64,000 bases of DNA from assembly GCA_000310025.1 (NCBI GenBank), contig FN649734.1, positions 3,317-67,316 of the forward strand, written 5' to 3'. Positions 45,734-60,700 of the stretch are shown here, piece by piece (position 1 is the first letter of the stretch; every line of letters starts with the position of its first letter). Made by a program: the position numbers and the translations under genes. The stretch comes from Ectocarpus siliculosus (taxonomy: Eukaryota > Sar > Phaeophyceae > Ectocarpales > Ectocarpaceae). The notes beneath the pieces are model-generated. The model was not told the DNA's origin. It saw nothing but the letters and a program-made list of their open reading frames with translations, and made no database searches.

Positions 45734-48700
45734 TCATAGAGTATCCATGACAAGGACAACCCCAGCGAGGACCCACTTCGCTACAGGCGTCTTCGTCCTA
45801 AGGAACGCATCAAATACATAAGTCGGACCTCGCTGCTGCGTCTTGTAAACGGGACACCTGTTCGAAGACGCAGTATTCGGGCGAACAAAGGGCGAAATCA
45901 GGACGTTGTTTGTGTGGCAAAGAAACTGCTGGTGAAGAACACCTGCTTTAGGTGTCTTTTTCACGATGTTTTTGAACATACTGTATTGCAGTAGTGAGGC
46001 ATTTCTAAATCAGGGCAAGGGTGTAATTCTGCAGCCTCTTCAATGACTAAATTTATCACTTGCACGTACGTCCATCGGCCATTTCCCGTCGTATCGTTTC
46101 GTGCTTAAATTCAGCCAACTAGTCAAAGGTGACTTTGTAGTGTGCAGCACCAGCGATGACCGCAACAACAGCACCGTCACTTTCGATGTCTCACATGAAT
46201 ACACTGTTGTCCGCCCTTTGGCTAACAACCGCGACACACGTGATGACCGGCATAGGGCAGTACATTTCCCTGGGCTTCGAGCTCTCCAGATGCTGCGCCT
46301 AATGAGCATGCAGCCCCATATGGATTTACGCGAGAGAGCAACGTCAAGGGGAGTTGCACAGCTGGCAGAAAAGACGGTGCCCTGAACCGCACAAGGACCT
46401 CGGGTTGTGGGAATGAGTGATTACGCGGTTTGTCGGGAATGGCTCAACGATGAAAGTCGAGCCGTTCAGGAGGGGCCCAACCTTTCCTCGGATGGAATTT
46501 CGCCAATCGTTTTCGCGGGAATCGCAGCAATGAGACAGCAACATTACTCAGCCATCTGGCAAGATTCAAACAGCATCTTTACACCACCATAGTAGTTCGT
46601 GTCGCTGACCGCACCTGGACAAGACGCAGTACAAACAAGAGAAGACTTAGCCTTTGGCAAATAGTCTATTCCCAGGGGATACATTTTGGACAAGTATGGC
46701 TTGTTCTTTTGCGGGAGAGGACGGGCATGTTGACGAAGTGCACGCACTTTCCACGTCTGAAGCGCAGGAATTTGGAGTACAGAAGGTGCGGCCCAGCACG
46801 CGCCAGGCTGCTGAATAATATGAAGTATCGTACGTTACTTTAGTTTGGCATCTCGCGTCCGAATACACTGACCCAGGTCTTAGTTGGTACTGGAGTATGT
46901 GATCGTTGAAATATTTTCGATTTCTTTGTCACCGGGAAGCAGCTAATCAGCACCTCTACACCTGAACATTAGCACCTGCAAGTTCCATCGTGCGCCATCC
47001 AAGCTTAGGCCGTTCACGTAGGCCCCATCCCGGCTGGGAACAGAAATGTCTGAGACATCCATCTATGATTGATGCGGTCAAATGACGGGAAAGTGAAACT
47101 GTTGGGTTAATGGTCAAAGCAGAGGAAGGAGAACTTTGTGGAACAATACCTGTGTCGGCCCCGTTTTTGTTTCGAACAAGTGGGACATCGATTGTATCAG
47201 TCGGGTACCGGGCGATTCGGCGATTTTCTGACCACCAAGGCCGCGTACCAAACACCATCATACAGGGTCGTTGTCGTTTCATGCTTGCCCAAAATGCGAA
47301 AAGTCCGAGGATTGTTGCGTTGTTCAACAGCATGAAGAACACCTGACCAACCTACACGAAAATGCTTCCTCGCGACAACATTCCGTAGCAGCGTGAATTC
47401 GCCTGGCATCTGCACAACATCACCTTTTTGGTAATCTCCGTGGACACGGACAACTTGTCTAGCTCCAGACCGCCAGCCTTAGCAGTGACCTAACACGACC
47501 GTGCACCGTGCCAGGAGGACACGTCACGAGGAGATACACATGGTGTCAGGCTGAAAAGCATGGGTAGCGCGTGCAGGGATTAACTCGTCCACAAAGTCAA
47601 GTATGCCGGGGCACACCTACACCTGCTATTATAGATGTTTTACAACTAAGTACCTGCAAGACTGCACAGCAGGCTAGCCCGCACCATCCATACGGACTGA
47701 TGTACCAGCACAGCAACCAAGCAGCAATACTTCTACAGGCAGCTCCTGTCCATTGTCCATCCATGATGTCTGGAAATACACGTTCGTTACCCGACGAACA
47801 TCCAGGAGCGACCACCAGAAACTCCAGCAACGAAAACCACCAGTCGCCAACCCCAAGGGCACCAACAACTCTGAACCGGGTCCACTTGAGTCAAAAACTG
47901 TGCCATCGAGACGCAGCGGTGGAGAACACGAACTTTGAGGGTCGTTCGGGTTACTCCTTGAAGGGCTACTGCGCATGTTGACGTGGCACAACTTTCAAAC
48001 GGATAGATTAGAGTCATCCTTCCCGGTGACCTTTACAAACTACTTTGGACAGAGAAGCATTTCCTACACAATGGTTTCCTATGTCACTACAGTAGTTCTG
48101 TCACCTGCATGATAGCCGTGAGGAACGATTGCGGGTTAAACAGCCCGCTGAGCCAGGTGACCGCAGGGGGCTCTTGAGGGCTTCCGACCCAGTCACTCAG
48201 CTGTACGAGTCTCGCCTTGTCGACGTTGTTGTTGATGTTGTTGTTGTCATCGAATACGTTTGTGTGTGCCGCAGCATTGTTTCGAAGCAAGGGTCAGGGG
48301 TAGGCATACCATCAACTGATACTACAGTCCAAAGCGGCAGTGTCCGTGAGTACATTAGTGGTGTAGGTCTCGGCTAGGTCTGCAAAACGTCAGCAAACAG
48401 GAAGAGGAGGAATGCATCTCGCGAACGTGTTGATGGCTGGTTCACTTTTCCGTTTCTTTTCTAAGCAAAACTCCTTCCAAACAGTTGACAAGTTTCCAGT
48501 GTTTCGCTGTGACAGCGATTCTGCTGCGTATCGTTGTGTGGCTGCGGTGACACTAAATCCAATGCACCGTTTGGTCTTGGCCAAAGAAGTTGGGCACGCT
48601 TTCACAGCGCAGGTCGCCCTAAGAATTAGGCGAAAAACCGAAAGCAGTTTCCAGAGATTAACAACGCATTGGTTTGGGCATCGTCATAGGATATCTGTGA

Positions 48701-51700
48701 TAAAACGTCACATGTCCACCGTTACCTGAAGATCGGACAGCCAAAGAGACAGGGATCTCATGGATGGATACGCCAGCTTCTCCCATGCACTGGGAACCTA
48801 AGAGTTTGCCAATGCCACAACAGAGAAGTCGATGAGCATACGGGGGCACTGTCGTTAATTGTTGGTAGAACCATGGTAATGGAATCGTGCCAGGACCGAC
48901 TTCTTCTGTGCCGGCTCACCGTATTGATATCACGCGGCAGCACAAACAGGCCAAGGGCCCTCCATGTGGAACACCCCTCCCCCCCGGGCCAAGATTGCAG
49001 CGCAATATAGGGGGTTTAGGCGGCACGCTTGCCAGTCTGTCGTAAAGGATTTAGTGTGCCCATAGTAAAACCGATATACTTTTCATTGAATATACTTTCG
49101 TGCCGCATTCTAAAACCCATAAAAGTCTCTTCATTTGTAGGCTTCGTGTCGTCATACTATTTCCTACACCATACACTAGACCTCGAGACCAAGATTAATG
49201 GGTTTTTTTGGGGTTTTTTTCCAAAATTCCCCTATAAAAGCTCTGTGGGGGATCCCGCGCGCCCGCGCTAAAAAAAGCCCCCGAAAATTTCCGAACCCCG
49301 GGGATTTTGTCAAAATTTCCCCCCCCGGGGACATATAATGCCCATCCCCCCCCCCCCCCCCCCTCCCGCGACCAAGATTGCAGCGTAACCCAGGGGTGTT
49401 GCGACATTTTCAGATGGAGGGCCCCTTGATACAGGTGCAATAGAAAATCGCGAGAAAATAATGGGATACGACAGCTATTTAGACGCCTTCCGAATGATGG
49501 ACATCGTGCGCCCGATCGGTTGTGCTTGATGAGGGGGTATGGAGTATGCGGTTGCCTTATTCTGCTGCATACTGCTGGAACGGTTCGACTGCTGATACAA
49601 CGGTACATCGTCGCCTGTTGCTGGTATCATTGTGTCCTTCCTTACCTTGTCCATGGAAACTGCCGACTGCAACTCCTCGAGTTGCTCCGTCATAGTGAGG
49701 TCCCCCTAAGCCAATTAACCATGTCCATGGTCATAGCCAGCGCCACGGCCATGACCAAGGTACGCGGGGCGTGATCGGCACAACCAAAGATGGGAGGATT
49801 GTTAGCGGTGCCAGGTACACAAGTATTAGGATTGAACTAATATCATGGAAACAATGGGGGGGATAGCGTTGGAGTGTGGGAATAAGTCCAACGAGGGAGT
49901 GTCGGTGCCCTGTTGGAATATCATTCCAGAACGTGCGCGATTTGTTTAATTCGCCGACCTGTGCCAAGTTCCTGCTGTTGAAGTGTAGCAAAATGCAACA
50001 TTGCTTGTGCGATGCTGCCTTCGCGCAAGTCAATATTCCCGTCTCACAAGTAAAAATTGAGAACGGCTATTGGCGACGCCTTTGCCGGCGTAGTCTTTGT
50101 TCGTCATCGTTGAAACGCCTGGTGTCTCTCATATCAGCCAACATGCTATAGCTGGCTGTATTACCTTGAAGGCGAGGCACAAGTCGGACAACGTCCGAAT
50201 TATCTCTCCCACTAAATGGTTCATGCGTTCACACTCCTGAGGCGCGCATGGGAGGGGGTGGAACGGCGAAGAGGAGGTGCGAAGAGCGGAGTATTGAGGG
50301 TATTACTTGGGCGTTGCATGGAGCGAAACCTTGTTTTTGATAGTGACCCCCTTCCCCGTCACGTCTTCCTCTTTTCGTCAAAACGAATTTTGGACCACGA
50401 CGGGGTTGGATGACAACCCGAGGCAACTTGTAGATCTGCGGGCACACGAGGAGCGCGGTCAACGCGGAACAAGTTGGCTCATGTAACGATTGCGGCTTCT
50501 GAACAGCTTTGCTTAGCTGTCAGAAAATATGGAGCTGAGGCTTGATGATCTGGCTTTCCGTTCCCTCGTGCAATTATTGCATGGCCTTAGTTACCGGCCT
50601 TCATTTTGCAGCTGGTCTCTGGCGGGAGAGGGCTAATTGTTAAATTTGGGGGGAATTCAGGCATGAATCCTGTACGACGGGCGCCTGATATGGACAATGT
50701 GGTAAGCTCCGAGATTATCGTCAAGTTCTCACCCGACGTTCCAACTCTAAATCTATCGAATCCTACTGTACCTGCAAGAGGATGTTCTCGTAGGGCCCGA
50801 GATCGTTGTCGCAAGCCACAGCGATGGCTTCCAGATCGAATTTAGCGTCTCGAACCACCTGACGTGCGACCGAGATGAAATGAAGGAAACGGGAATTTGT
50901 TTCACCGCCCGATCGACTCTAGCTCCGAGAAACCACACCCCCCTGATGTGGGCGATGCTGCTGAGTTAATGTTGACAAAGTGACAAGGATGACAAAGTAC
51001 GGCGGCTGGGCCATTCTGTGGAAAGTGCGATAATGTGCGAGAAAATAGCTACCTTAACCATATCGCCACCACGAACAATAAACAATGCCAAATGGTCGTT
51101 CGGCCTTGGGGGCACCCAAGCGAAGTCAAGCGAACGCCAAGCTTGGCTAACGCACAAGGTCCCTTGTTCAAACTGAGTTGGCTCCTTGTCTTTTTCGTTG
51201 TTCAATAGTTCGTCGTTCGGCTGGTAGACAGCCTCGAGAACAATGACATAACTACCTCTTGTCTGCTTCAGCAACAAGGCCGTCAACAATGCGTTCTAAG
51301 TAGGGGGGGCCGTTCTTGCTACTTGACAAACCGAAAAAAGGGCTGCGATGTTAACCACCCTACCCTTCCCCATGGTCGAAGGCGCGAAACGAGATTGAGG
51401 AGACGGAACAGGTGACAACAAGGGGACGTGGAGAGAACTTCCCAGACCACGCTTTCGGCCGCCGTCAGTTCCTTCGCTTGGCAGGGACAAGACATGCTCG
51501 CTGTCTTGCGTTCACGAGCACATCAGAGTCCACCACGCCGAGATAAAAGAGTTCCACGACAAGCTGCAGATATGACTGGGTTTCGCTGTAAACACTCTCA
51601 CGCGCAATACCGTGTAACCACATCTTGCGTCACACTCTGCTGAATACCTCCAGAATATCCTGGCTGGTCTGCTCAGCAAAGTTTACTCCGCCGTTGACGG

Positions 51701-54700
51701 CTCCTTGACCCATCGTTCGGTCCCGGGCCGAAAGATCCAAGATCGCCGCAAGCAGTTGGTGGGAGGTTTCCTGGAAAGAGTATGTTAATGTAGAGAGCGG
51801 AAACTCGTTATGTTTGGGTCAAATGAGAGCGTGTTAAAGTATATGGCGGGTGTACCATAGCGGTGGAAATATCCTTGGGCGAAGAGATCAAGAAGGGACG
51901 GAAGAACTGATCAGACTTGGGGTTGTCGACAAACGTTGTCAAGACGATGCAAAACGTGCTTGCGCTGCTCGTTGTCAGAGGCGTCGTCTGGCTTGGACGT
52001 GCAGATGAACGCTTGAAACTCAAGCTGGCATGCTGAACCATCTATGAACGCTAAGGACGTTCTGTCGATGTTAAACACTCCCTAGACGCCACACCGGCAG
52101 TCTGCGCCATCGCCATGAAGGCACGTTCTACAACGTGGGCGTTACTTGTGTAATAATACACGACAGGGGATCATACGTGAGATCCACTACTGGAGGTTCA
52201 GGCTGTGCGACACATCCAGCAAGCAGAGATCAGAACCCGTTCGCGAACCCGGAGGGTACGGGAAGACGAATGTCTGACATCAAATAAAAGCGGTTTGAGA
52301 AACCGTCCCAAAGGCACCCAAGCTTTGTTTCACTCGTGTTTGCGTGCATGATCACACAGGAACTGTCACGCCGTGAGGTTTCTCCAGTCTTCGAACGCAA
52401 ACAAGGAGGGGCAACAAGGAACGACGCTGCACCTTTCCGATACTCCTCGGTTTCAGCAGGACAAGGGCTTCAACCCCCTGGTGTTTCTAGGAGAAACATG
52501 CACGCAGTGGTCGTGGGCGGACAATGGATACAGCGTCTGTGTGCGCGTGAGCACCTCGCTGATCGTCACAGATGGTGAGAGCACGGAAGAGCCGCTACTA
52601 TCGTTACCGTGCGGAAGCCGATCTCAGCATTGGGATGCAGTCCGAAGGCCACCGGGGAGTTCCCGTGCAGGGTGGCGTCAATGTGGTCCAGGATCTACTC
52701 GATAGGGCAGAAGAAAACGAACAGCAGTCGATTACAAGGTAGGTGATTCAGAGGTTCCAGTAAAGCTAGAATCATCATCAAATAGTTGTCATTGTACTAT
52801 TTTCAGTATCTAAAGCTTACGACTCATCCGTTATTTGTTTCTGTCTTCCTCCTTGTTCTCTCCACAATCTCTAGCACAAACGCATCATACTGAGTGTGTA
52901 GAAACAGGAATCGAGAAATGCAAAGTACCGTGTGTCATGCAGAACAGCACTTCAAAGGCGAGTTTACTTCGCGTTGGCTTCCAATTTGTCTCGTTCATCC
53001 TTGCATTGTGAAGTCAAGAACAAGCTGCGTACGATATTCCGAAATCGAAAACGGCAGAGTATTAGCTTTCAATGATTCACGTATTTTCCCCCAGATCTCA
53101 CGTTCGGAGTATATTTTCCTTCACATACCTGGTCGTAGGAGTAGGAAACCGAGGGAGCCATGAAAATCTCGGCAGACGGGTCACCATTTCCCCCTTGGGG
53201 CGGCGAATCCGGGTAGGGGAATAGCGGCATCTCGTCGAGGAGGTCATCTTTCATGAAAAACGTCAAGTACGTGCTGCACATCAACCTGGATCCCGCAGGT
53301 TTGGGAGAGGGCCCAGTCAACAGCACAGCAGCATATCATTTGTCAAGGATATCTTCCATTGCAGAAATTGGGCGAGAAGAGAACCAAAGGGATGGTGACA
53401 CGTTTGCCGAGGGAGAGTCTTTTTCCACCCGGCGCTTGTGCACCGGGTGGAGCTTCGTGGAGAAGGCAGTCTGGTTTCGCAAGTTTGACCGAGGACTTTC
53501 CATTCAAATCCAGGGTAAAACCGTCTACGCACATCGCAGAGACGTTTCCAGTCGTAAGCATTTACCCGGTCATATGGTGGGGGCTACTCTATACCTACGC
53601 GTGAGGAACTTTGTCGGGTTTGTGCCAATCAGGCCAACCTTCCACTAAACCAAGACGTTGGGGGAATGCAGGTAAGTGATGGAATGGCATCACGTGTCAG
53701 ACGCGATGAATCAACAGCCATCGGTTCTACAAGCGATAAGCAAGCGTGTTTCCGATAGCATTCTATACATCGGCAGCGCACGACTGTTTCACAGTAGCCC
53801 TAACCCCAAGGAGAACCTTTGAGACAAGGCCGGGAGGAAGGGAGAGCAGTTCCTGCTGGGTAAGTGCGGGCTACACTGCTCTGGAATGCCCTGATAAAAA
53901 AGCTTGAGGTTTGTTGCATCGATCTATCGTTGCCGTTCGGAAGCACAGCCTCGACCTAACGAAAGGTCACCACCATTAGCATATGTAAGAAACAACAGAT
54001 GGCCGTTTGATGTGGGCGCCTTGCCCCCTACACACCTGTCGAAGTCATTGACGATATGGCCGCCGTACATGATCTCGCCAAACAGATACCGGAGGTCTGC
54101 CCACGGAACCTGATCGGAAGGTACATGGAATTGGTGTAAGAAAGCAGGCAAGAACAATACATAGTTCACACCGCACCCGCAATGCTTTCGTGACCTCCGG
54201 TACCGAACCGAGACATTTACCAGGCAAAATAAGCATTGCACCACTCCAACCCTTGGCAGACCATTGTTCAGTGTACCGCACATGTTTTCAGAGCTGTCGG
54301 GGGTGCTCGTTGTTCATTCGTAGCAAGGTTCGAGCGGCTACGGCATTACCTGGTGCACACAACCTTACCTTGCTTGGAGCGTTCTCCATGTAGTTTTTCA
54401 GGACCGCAACGCTGCACGTCAAGTCGGATGAGCTGAAGGGGTACATCATATTGAAACCCTGAAGGGGTGGAGAGGCGGACGTGACGTGAGGGCAGGAAGT
54501 GTGCAAGTTACCGATAACTATGCCATCGTTCTTGAACCCCACGCGGCTCGAAGAGGCACAGGAAGCGCCGAACATGCAAGGGCCAAAAGCCCCGTTGCCT
54601 ATGGTGTAGCAAAGCACATAGAATGACAAGTTTCTGGCCGTCGTGTCTCGGTGGAAGCAAACAGTCCCCCGTCAAGTTTCAACCGAGCATCCTATCAACG

Positions 54701-57700
54701 TAATAAGGGGTGTACCGTTGGAAACTGCTCGTGAGCACCAAAAGCAAGTGCATGAGGTATCGATAACGCAGTCAGGTTGTTTACCTTGGGACCGAACTTT
54801 TTTCTCTCCAGCATTAGGGCGTGGAAGTGGCACAGTCCGAACAAAATTCCTTGCGTCCTATTGGGAAGATCAACCACATGCGCATAGCAGTGGTCACAAC
54901 ATGGGTTAAGGCCGAAACGACGGGCACACCCACAAGCAAGAAAGATTGAACGATTGAATGAAGTGTAGCGCCTTTCAGCATCACTAGAACGCGCGACGGC
55001 AACGAACAAGAGATAACTTCAATCTTCGTCGCACATGCAACTTTCGCGGAGTTATCTCTCTTGTCCCAAAGCCGCAAACCACTAAACTGTGCGGAATAAA
55101 AGTGTTCCAACTTTCGACTCAGATTTCAGGTCAGTCAAGTCGACCTGCTGTTCTTGCCCCCAACGGGTCTCACAACAGCGCTCGACATAGAAAGTCCGAG
55201 CAGGGAAGTCATGTTTACCTTGGTTCTAGGTCACTGTAGTCCTCCCTGGAGATAGATGCGAATGCCTGCTTGAGGTTTGCTCGCAGACCCGAGGGCGGGT
55301 CATTTGTCAGTTTGATGCACCTGGTGGCCAGAATATTCGTTGCGCCATCGAAAGAAGCGTAAGTTATGCCACGGGCGGAATAGCTCAAACCCCAGGTGGC
55401 CGGCTTATTGGTCCACAGCTCGAGAGGTGAAACTACCGCATGTTAAGAAAAACCTGCATTATTCTACAAGGGGTGGGAGGGTTCGTTACGTCTGGTAGAG
55501 TAGAACAGACATTACCGGTCAGTTCGCGAAGAGGAACAGTTTTTTTTGTAACAGAACAAGGACACATGCTTGATGCGACACTGACGCTCTTTTCTTGCAA
55601 AGTGCTCACCTTGGCTGTGCGGGGTTAGTGCCACAACTGAAACATACACTATAGTGGTTCCCGTCCTACACGTTATGTTGTTAGCACAAGCTCGTCAGTT
55701 GCTTTGGTTCCCGAAATGCGCTGTCCAATTCTCGTGGTAGAGGCAGATGTGTGAAAATGCATCTTACCTTTCGAGAATGCCGACAGGGATTGTTTCCGAC
55801 GGGTCCGAGGAAAGCATCACGCGGAACTTGGGGTTTGATCCTATCTCCTTGAAGTAGTCCAGTCTCTTGCTCAGCGCCGGTAGCCACTTCGGCATCAAAT
55901 GGACGTTGTTCAGCACTACCCAATGTCCCTGTAAGGTTTGGTGAGAGGAAAGCGTCGCAAGTGCCGAACACTGTAGGTCAGAACCATGCGAGGTGACAAG
56001 TTACCCCGCCCGTTTGCACCCATATGCGTGTCATGGGCTATGCCGAAGTTGAGCAATGGCGCTTGAGCAGCAACTGTCCATGTCCTGTTCAGCGATCATT
56101 TTACGACATGAACAACCAGATAAGCAGGCGAATTCTCGAAGGGGGTTCTCGCTGGCCACTCACGGATCGAAACACGGCACTGGCACCGACAAAACACCCA
56201 CCCCATCAAGCCTGTGTGTTTACCCCTTCCCCTATCTCAATCGCAATATCTGACCCTGGGCGGAACACCCTCCCACCTGAGCGCTACCAACGTCTAGCCT
56301 GTCCATCGCCACCTCATCTTGTCCCTGGTGTCCATGTCATGTCGTATTACAAAAGCCACGCGCACAGGAACGTTGACGAAAAAAAGGCGACAAGAACCAA
56401 CAGTTTCGTCACAGCGGCCAAAACGTGGCAGTGAGCACAGGTGAAATAACGTGGGCGGAGGAAATCTTGTTTCGATAATGAAGCTGTGCCGCTGATATCT
56501 GCTGTCCCTTTCGACGTTCCAGGTGCAATTCGAAGCAACAGGAACTGCCCTGGGTAATCGCATGACTGCGGGGCTAACCCATTGACTGGAAGACGCAACC
56601 CTCGGGTGCATTTGTTTTCCAGTAGTTCGCCGTGCGCTTCCTGTGCAGCCGCGCTGTGCGAAGCAAGGAAGAAAATCGACTTGGTTTCTGTCGCTTTCGC
56701 ACCTGGCCTAACGAAATATCGTGGTAGTTAGTCCCCCTTTCCATGCCGTGCATGTCTGCAAGCTTGTCCACGTCGGCTGTGACATTTGCTCCGGCTGACA
56801 AGATGAAGTATATTGGGGTGGCTGGATCAGAGTCCTTGAAGGCCTCCGACAACACCTGGTTCGGCGAACCAACAGCATGAACATGGGAAAATTTCAGCCA
56901 CGCACCTACACGTCGTGAGAGTACAGCAGTTGCGCGTGCTTACGACAGCCGGGTTTTATCCTCCATTCCCATTTCCCCTTCTTCACCCTGTCCCTGCTAC
57001 AAAGAACTTCTCCCCTACGATATCTCCCATATTTTTACCACAAAAAAGGATTCCACCGCTTAAGTGGTTTCGCAGAACGATATGTATTTGCCAGAATGCG
57101 GTGCTCATGATAATGTCGGGAGTACATGTGTCACATTGGTCCATGGTAGGGTGAAAGAAGATGTTTCGTCGAACTCGTGCGACGCCAGAGAAGTATTCGA
57201 GAAGCATTTGCTTGCGGCGTTTTTTTCATAAGTCCCAAATGTTTCGCGAAACGACGGCTGGAGACCGAGCAACCCCGGCCACAAACCCACGACACGGAAC
57301 GTGGTGAAAATCGTCACAAGAACCAATTCAGCAACCGATCGAAGCTCCACGGTGTACGACGTTCTAAGCAGGCACGACACTACCTCGGTGGCTCCCTAGA
57401 TGAAACGGATTATGTTGGCGGTCTAACATCTTCGATAGTCGTTTTCATACCATCCTACTTCGGAAGCTTTACTATTATCGTGTTCTTTGTTATCGTTTCG
57501 TATAACAAGAATCCTGTGGTGATTTCTAACGGAGGCTACATAGGTGTCCAAGAACTGGCGTGGGAGGAACACACTGTAGCGACCACTGGCGACCATGTGA
57601 TAGCTCCTCGCACCTGGAAGCTGTTCAGCTTGGCATCGATGTCAGCGAACGCCGGGCCGTCGGGCAAGTTTGTTCTCACAAAGGTTGCTATCGCCTGCTC

Positions 57701-60700
57701 GACGGAAGCGCGACCCGATGGGACACGATGGGGCACAATCGATAGGGCGGGTTAGTGCGAGTGCGGGGGATGCGTACTCAGTGCCAGCACTTGGCCTCCA
57801 CGCAGCACGGAGGGTCGTCGGCGGTATCGACCGTGCTAGATCGAGGACACATGCACTTGTCGTTCTTACTATATCGCGATTTTCAGACTCTGCAAACGTT
57901 GGTGATGGTCTCCCAATAGTTGAAGCGAGCGTTCCGTGTCATTCGGGAAAAAATGGATTCCCACATGTCAACTACAGCGAACATCACTGCGGGTCCAACG
58001 ACATGGAAAATGCAAGAAGCGAGACTTGATGCACCCTGAAAATCGATTCCCAAAATTTCATGGCTTTCCTCTTCCCTCGCAGTCCAATCCAGCAAGAACC
58101 CACCGTACCTGGGTCATCCGGTCTGGTCGCAGGCACTTGACGACCAGTAACTTGAGGAACGGTCGCTTGTCGAGCTCTCGCCAATCCAGAGGAAGCTTTT
58201 CCACCTCGGGGGCAGCAGCATCAAACCACTCGCGAAACCGCGGCGCCGATTCAGCCACGTCATTGGCGAGCTTAGCAAACCTTTTGTTGTTTGGAGGCAA
58301 GGGGGGCGGGGGCATTGGGTTCAGGAGATCGATGTTGAGGTGGAATTCACGCCCGGGGGGATACACTTGCCATGCGCTAGAAGCACGCCCATTTGGCGAT
58401 CAACCGCCGCTTGAGCCGACTTACCCATCGAGCGAGCTCAGCTCCAGCACCATCCTCCACGCTGTTTCGGAGAGCCAGTCGGCCGGGGGTGGATCATCCC
58501 CCGCCCCACCGGCAGCGGCGGAACGTCCTCCCTTGAGCAGGAAATTCAGGGCCTCCGAGGAATACGCGGTGTCTCCCCCGAATGCTCCAAACTGATTGCG
58601 GAGGTTGCGGTTGTGGTAGAATGTGAGGGTGGCGGTAGGATTCACCCATGCGAAAGTGCCTCCATCCATCTAGGACATCAAGCGCCTAGCAACACATTCG
58701 GAACTGCCCTGTGGAGGATGCTGGAATATGACAGTTGTACAGCTTGCCAGGGCCTCCGTGAGGTAGATTTGGGATCTACTCCGAAACATTCGTAGAGGTG
58801 GGCTTGAGCTTTTTAAGGGTCGTTCCAACCGTCCACACTTGCCGAAAAAGGTTGCGACCTCTGGGTGTGGCAGTTCAGGTAACGGTCGACCCTCGCGTTC
58901 GTGATATATCGTCAGGCGTCCTTGGCGGCCTAAACATCATCGACGATGAATATGACGTAGCCCGCAGGTGGCTTGAGTAGAGGAGGTCAGCTGATACTCT
59001 GGAGCCTAGAAACGTCCAAACACGAAAAAAGACTGCACCTTCAACAGCCCGAAGGTGAGTTGTGTCAAGAAGATTAGCCGGTGCTTCTCGAACAGGCCCC
59101 TCGTTACCCACGTGTACACGGTGAATCGGAGGCTTCTCCTAAGGTTTTCCACGCGTTGCGGTTGGTCGTCAACCGCCGGCTTGCTCGAACTGATGGACTT
59201 GAAGAAAAACCTAGGCATTGTGTTGCACAAGGTGAACGTAGAGGGGTTGTCGATGAGATGAGAGTGAGGGGGGTATTGTCCTCGGCAGCTCACTGCACTA
59301 GAGCCGGCTGGCCCGTCGACAGTACGTGGTATCCCTAAATCCAGAGGGGTCCGTTCTGCTTATGCTCCGTTTGGAACGGCTGATAATGACCAGATTTCGG
59401 AGTGGTCTGAATACGCCTACCTACCGTGTTAGCGAGTCGAGGCTGTACTGGTACATGGAGTTGACGGTGCTGAGTTTGAGGAGCATGAAGTACATCAGGG
59501 AAGCCTCCGCGGCCACCGGTCGGTACACCTCTCGAGCCTGTGAGGAGTGGAATACAGGTGCGGGGGCTGTTTCGGCTTTTCGGGAGGCAAGGAGATCGAG
59601 CTCTGCGAAAAATGCTCGTCCCAATTAGACTGCGTTCTCTGTGTATAGGTTTAACTGGACCCCCCCTTTTTGTGCAAGCGGTTTTCGTCGGAAATTTCAA
59701 CCGGCCCGTAGGATATTGCATTAACGCTGCCCTCCAGTAGAGATGGCCCGGCACGCCGTTCTTCCTGCTTAACACAGTTTTGAATTTTCGATTGCTGTAT
59801 CGTGTTTGTCAGTCGGGTTGCCAACGGTTCGCACTTCGTTAATCCCAGCCTCGGTCTCCTTTCCTAGCACAACCGCCTCATTGATCTCTCGAGCGGTCTC
59901 CTTCATCTCCTCCAGTCCCTGATTTGTATCACACACGCCATGAAGGGTAGATGGATCGCGCGCGAACAGGATCAGTCGCCCTGCCATCAGAACAACTTCA
60001 CAGCCAGTAGCTTTCTCCGTGCCACACAGGTATATCCATTCACCATACATCGGCAGCTTTCCGTATTATCCGCAAATTCTCTTGCACAAGAACCAACTAT
60101 TAGTTCCAATGTGACCCGAACGTTTGACTGTGCTGGGGTCACTCAGTTTCGTTGATTGCTCGAAACAGCTCCGCGATCTCGGCAAACACCACTACCCCCC
60201 TCCACATACTAAACGAGGGTTACGTGACATACTGCGTTGGACCGGAGCCACCATGCTAGATTTTCACGCCTGTATTGAATTGGAAACCGATTCGTGGAGA
60301 TGCAAAGTTGGACAATCCCATGATGGGGCATGATAAACAATCAGACTTCGGGATCATTGAAACTTGTCGTAGGGATTACACGTTTCGTGGAGTCAAGCAT
60401 TCTCTATTGTGTCGTGCAGTTCAATTTTTCGAACATCGACAAGGGTGCCTGACAGGGATCACTTCGACCAATCCACTCAAGTATTTCGTTTCACCCGCGC
60501 GTTGAACAAGTGTTTTTTCAGCGCTTCGCGTGTCGCCAAAGTAAACCTCGGCACCGCGGCCAAGAACATATTCCACCCGTCTCCTAGGTGCTGCTACAAT
60601 AGGCTGGCGTTTGTATTTTGGCGTGAGTTGGCAGGGTCAACGAGCGCCTACCTCGATGAGAGCAACGTCGGCAAGAATATCAGCAGGAGCATCCGCTAGT

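Noticed and set aside
56520-56554. Short dynein exon reading AVPVAS
   Set aside because: Resembles the expected segment between the LGQ and GHWVV exons, but the acceptor phase does not match the preceding exon; left unplaced.
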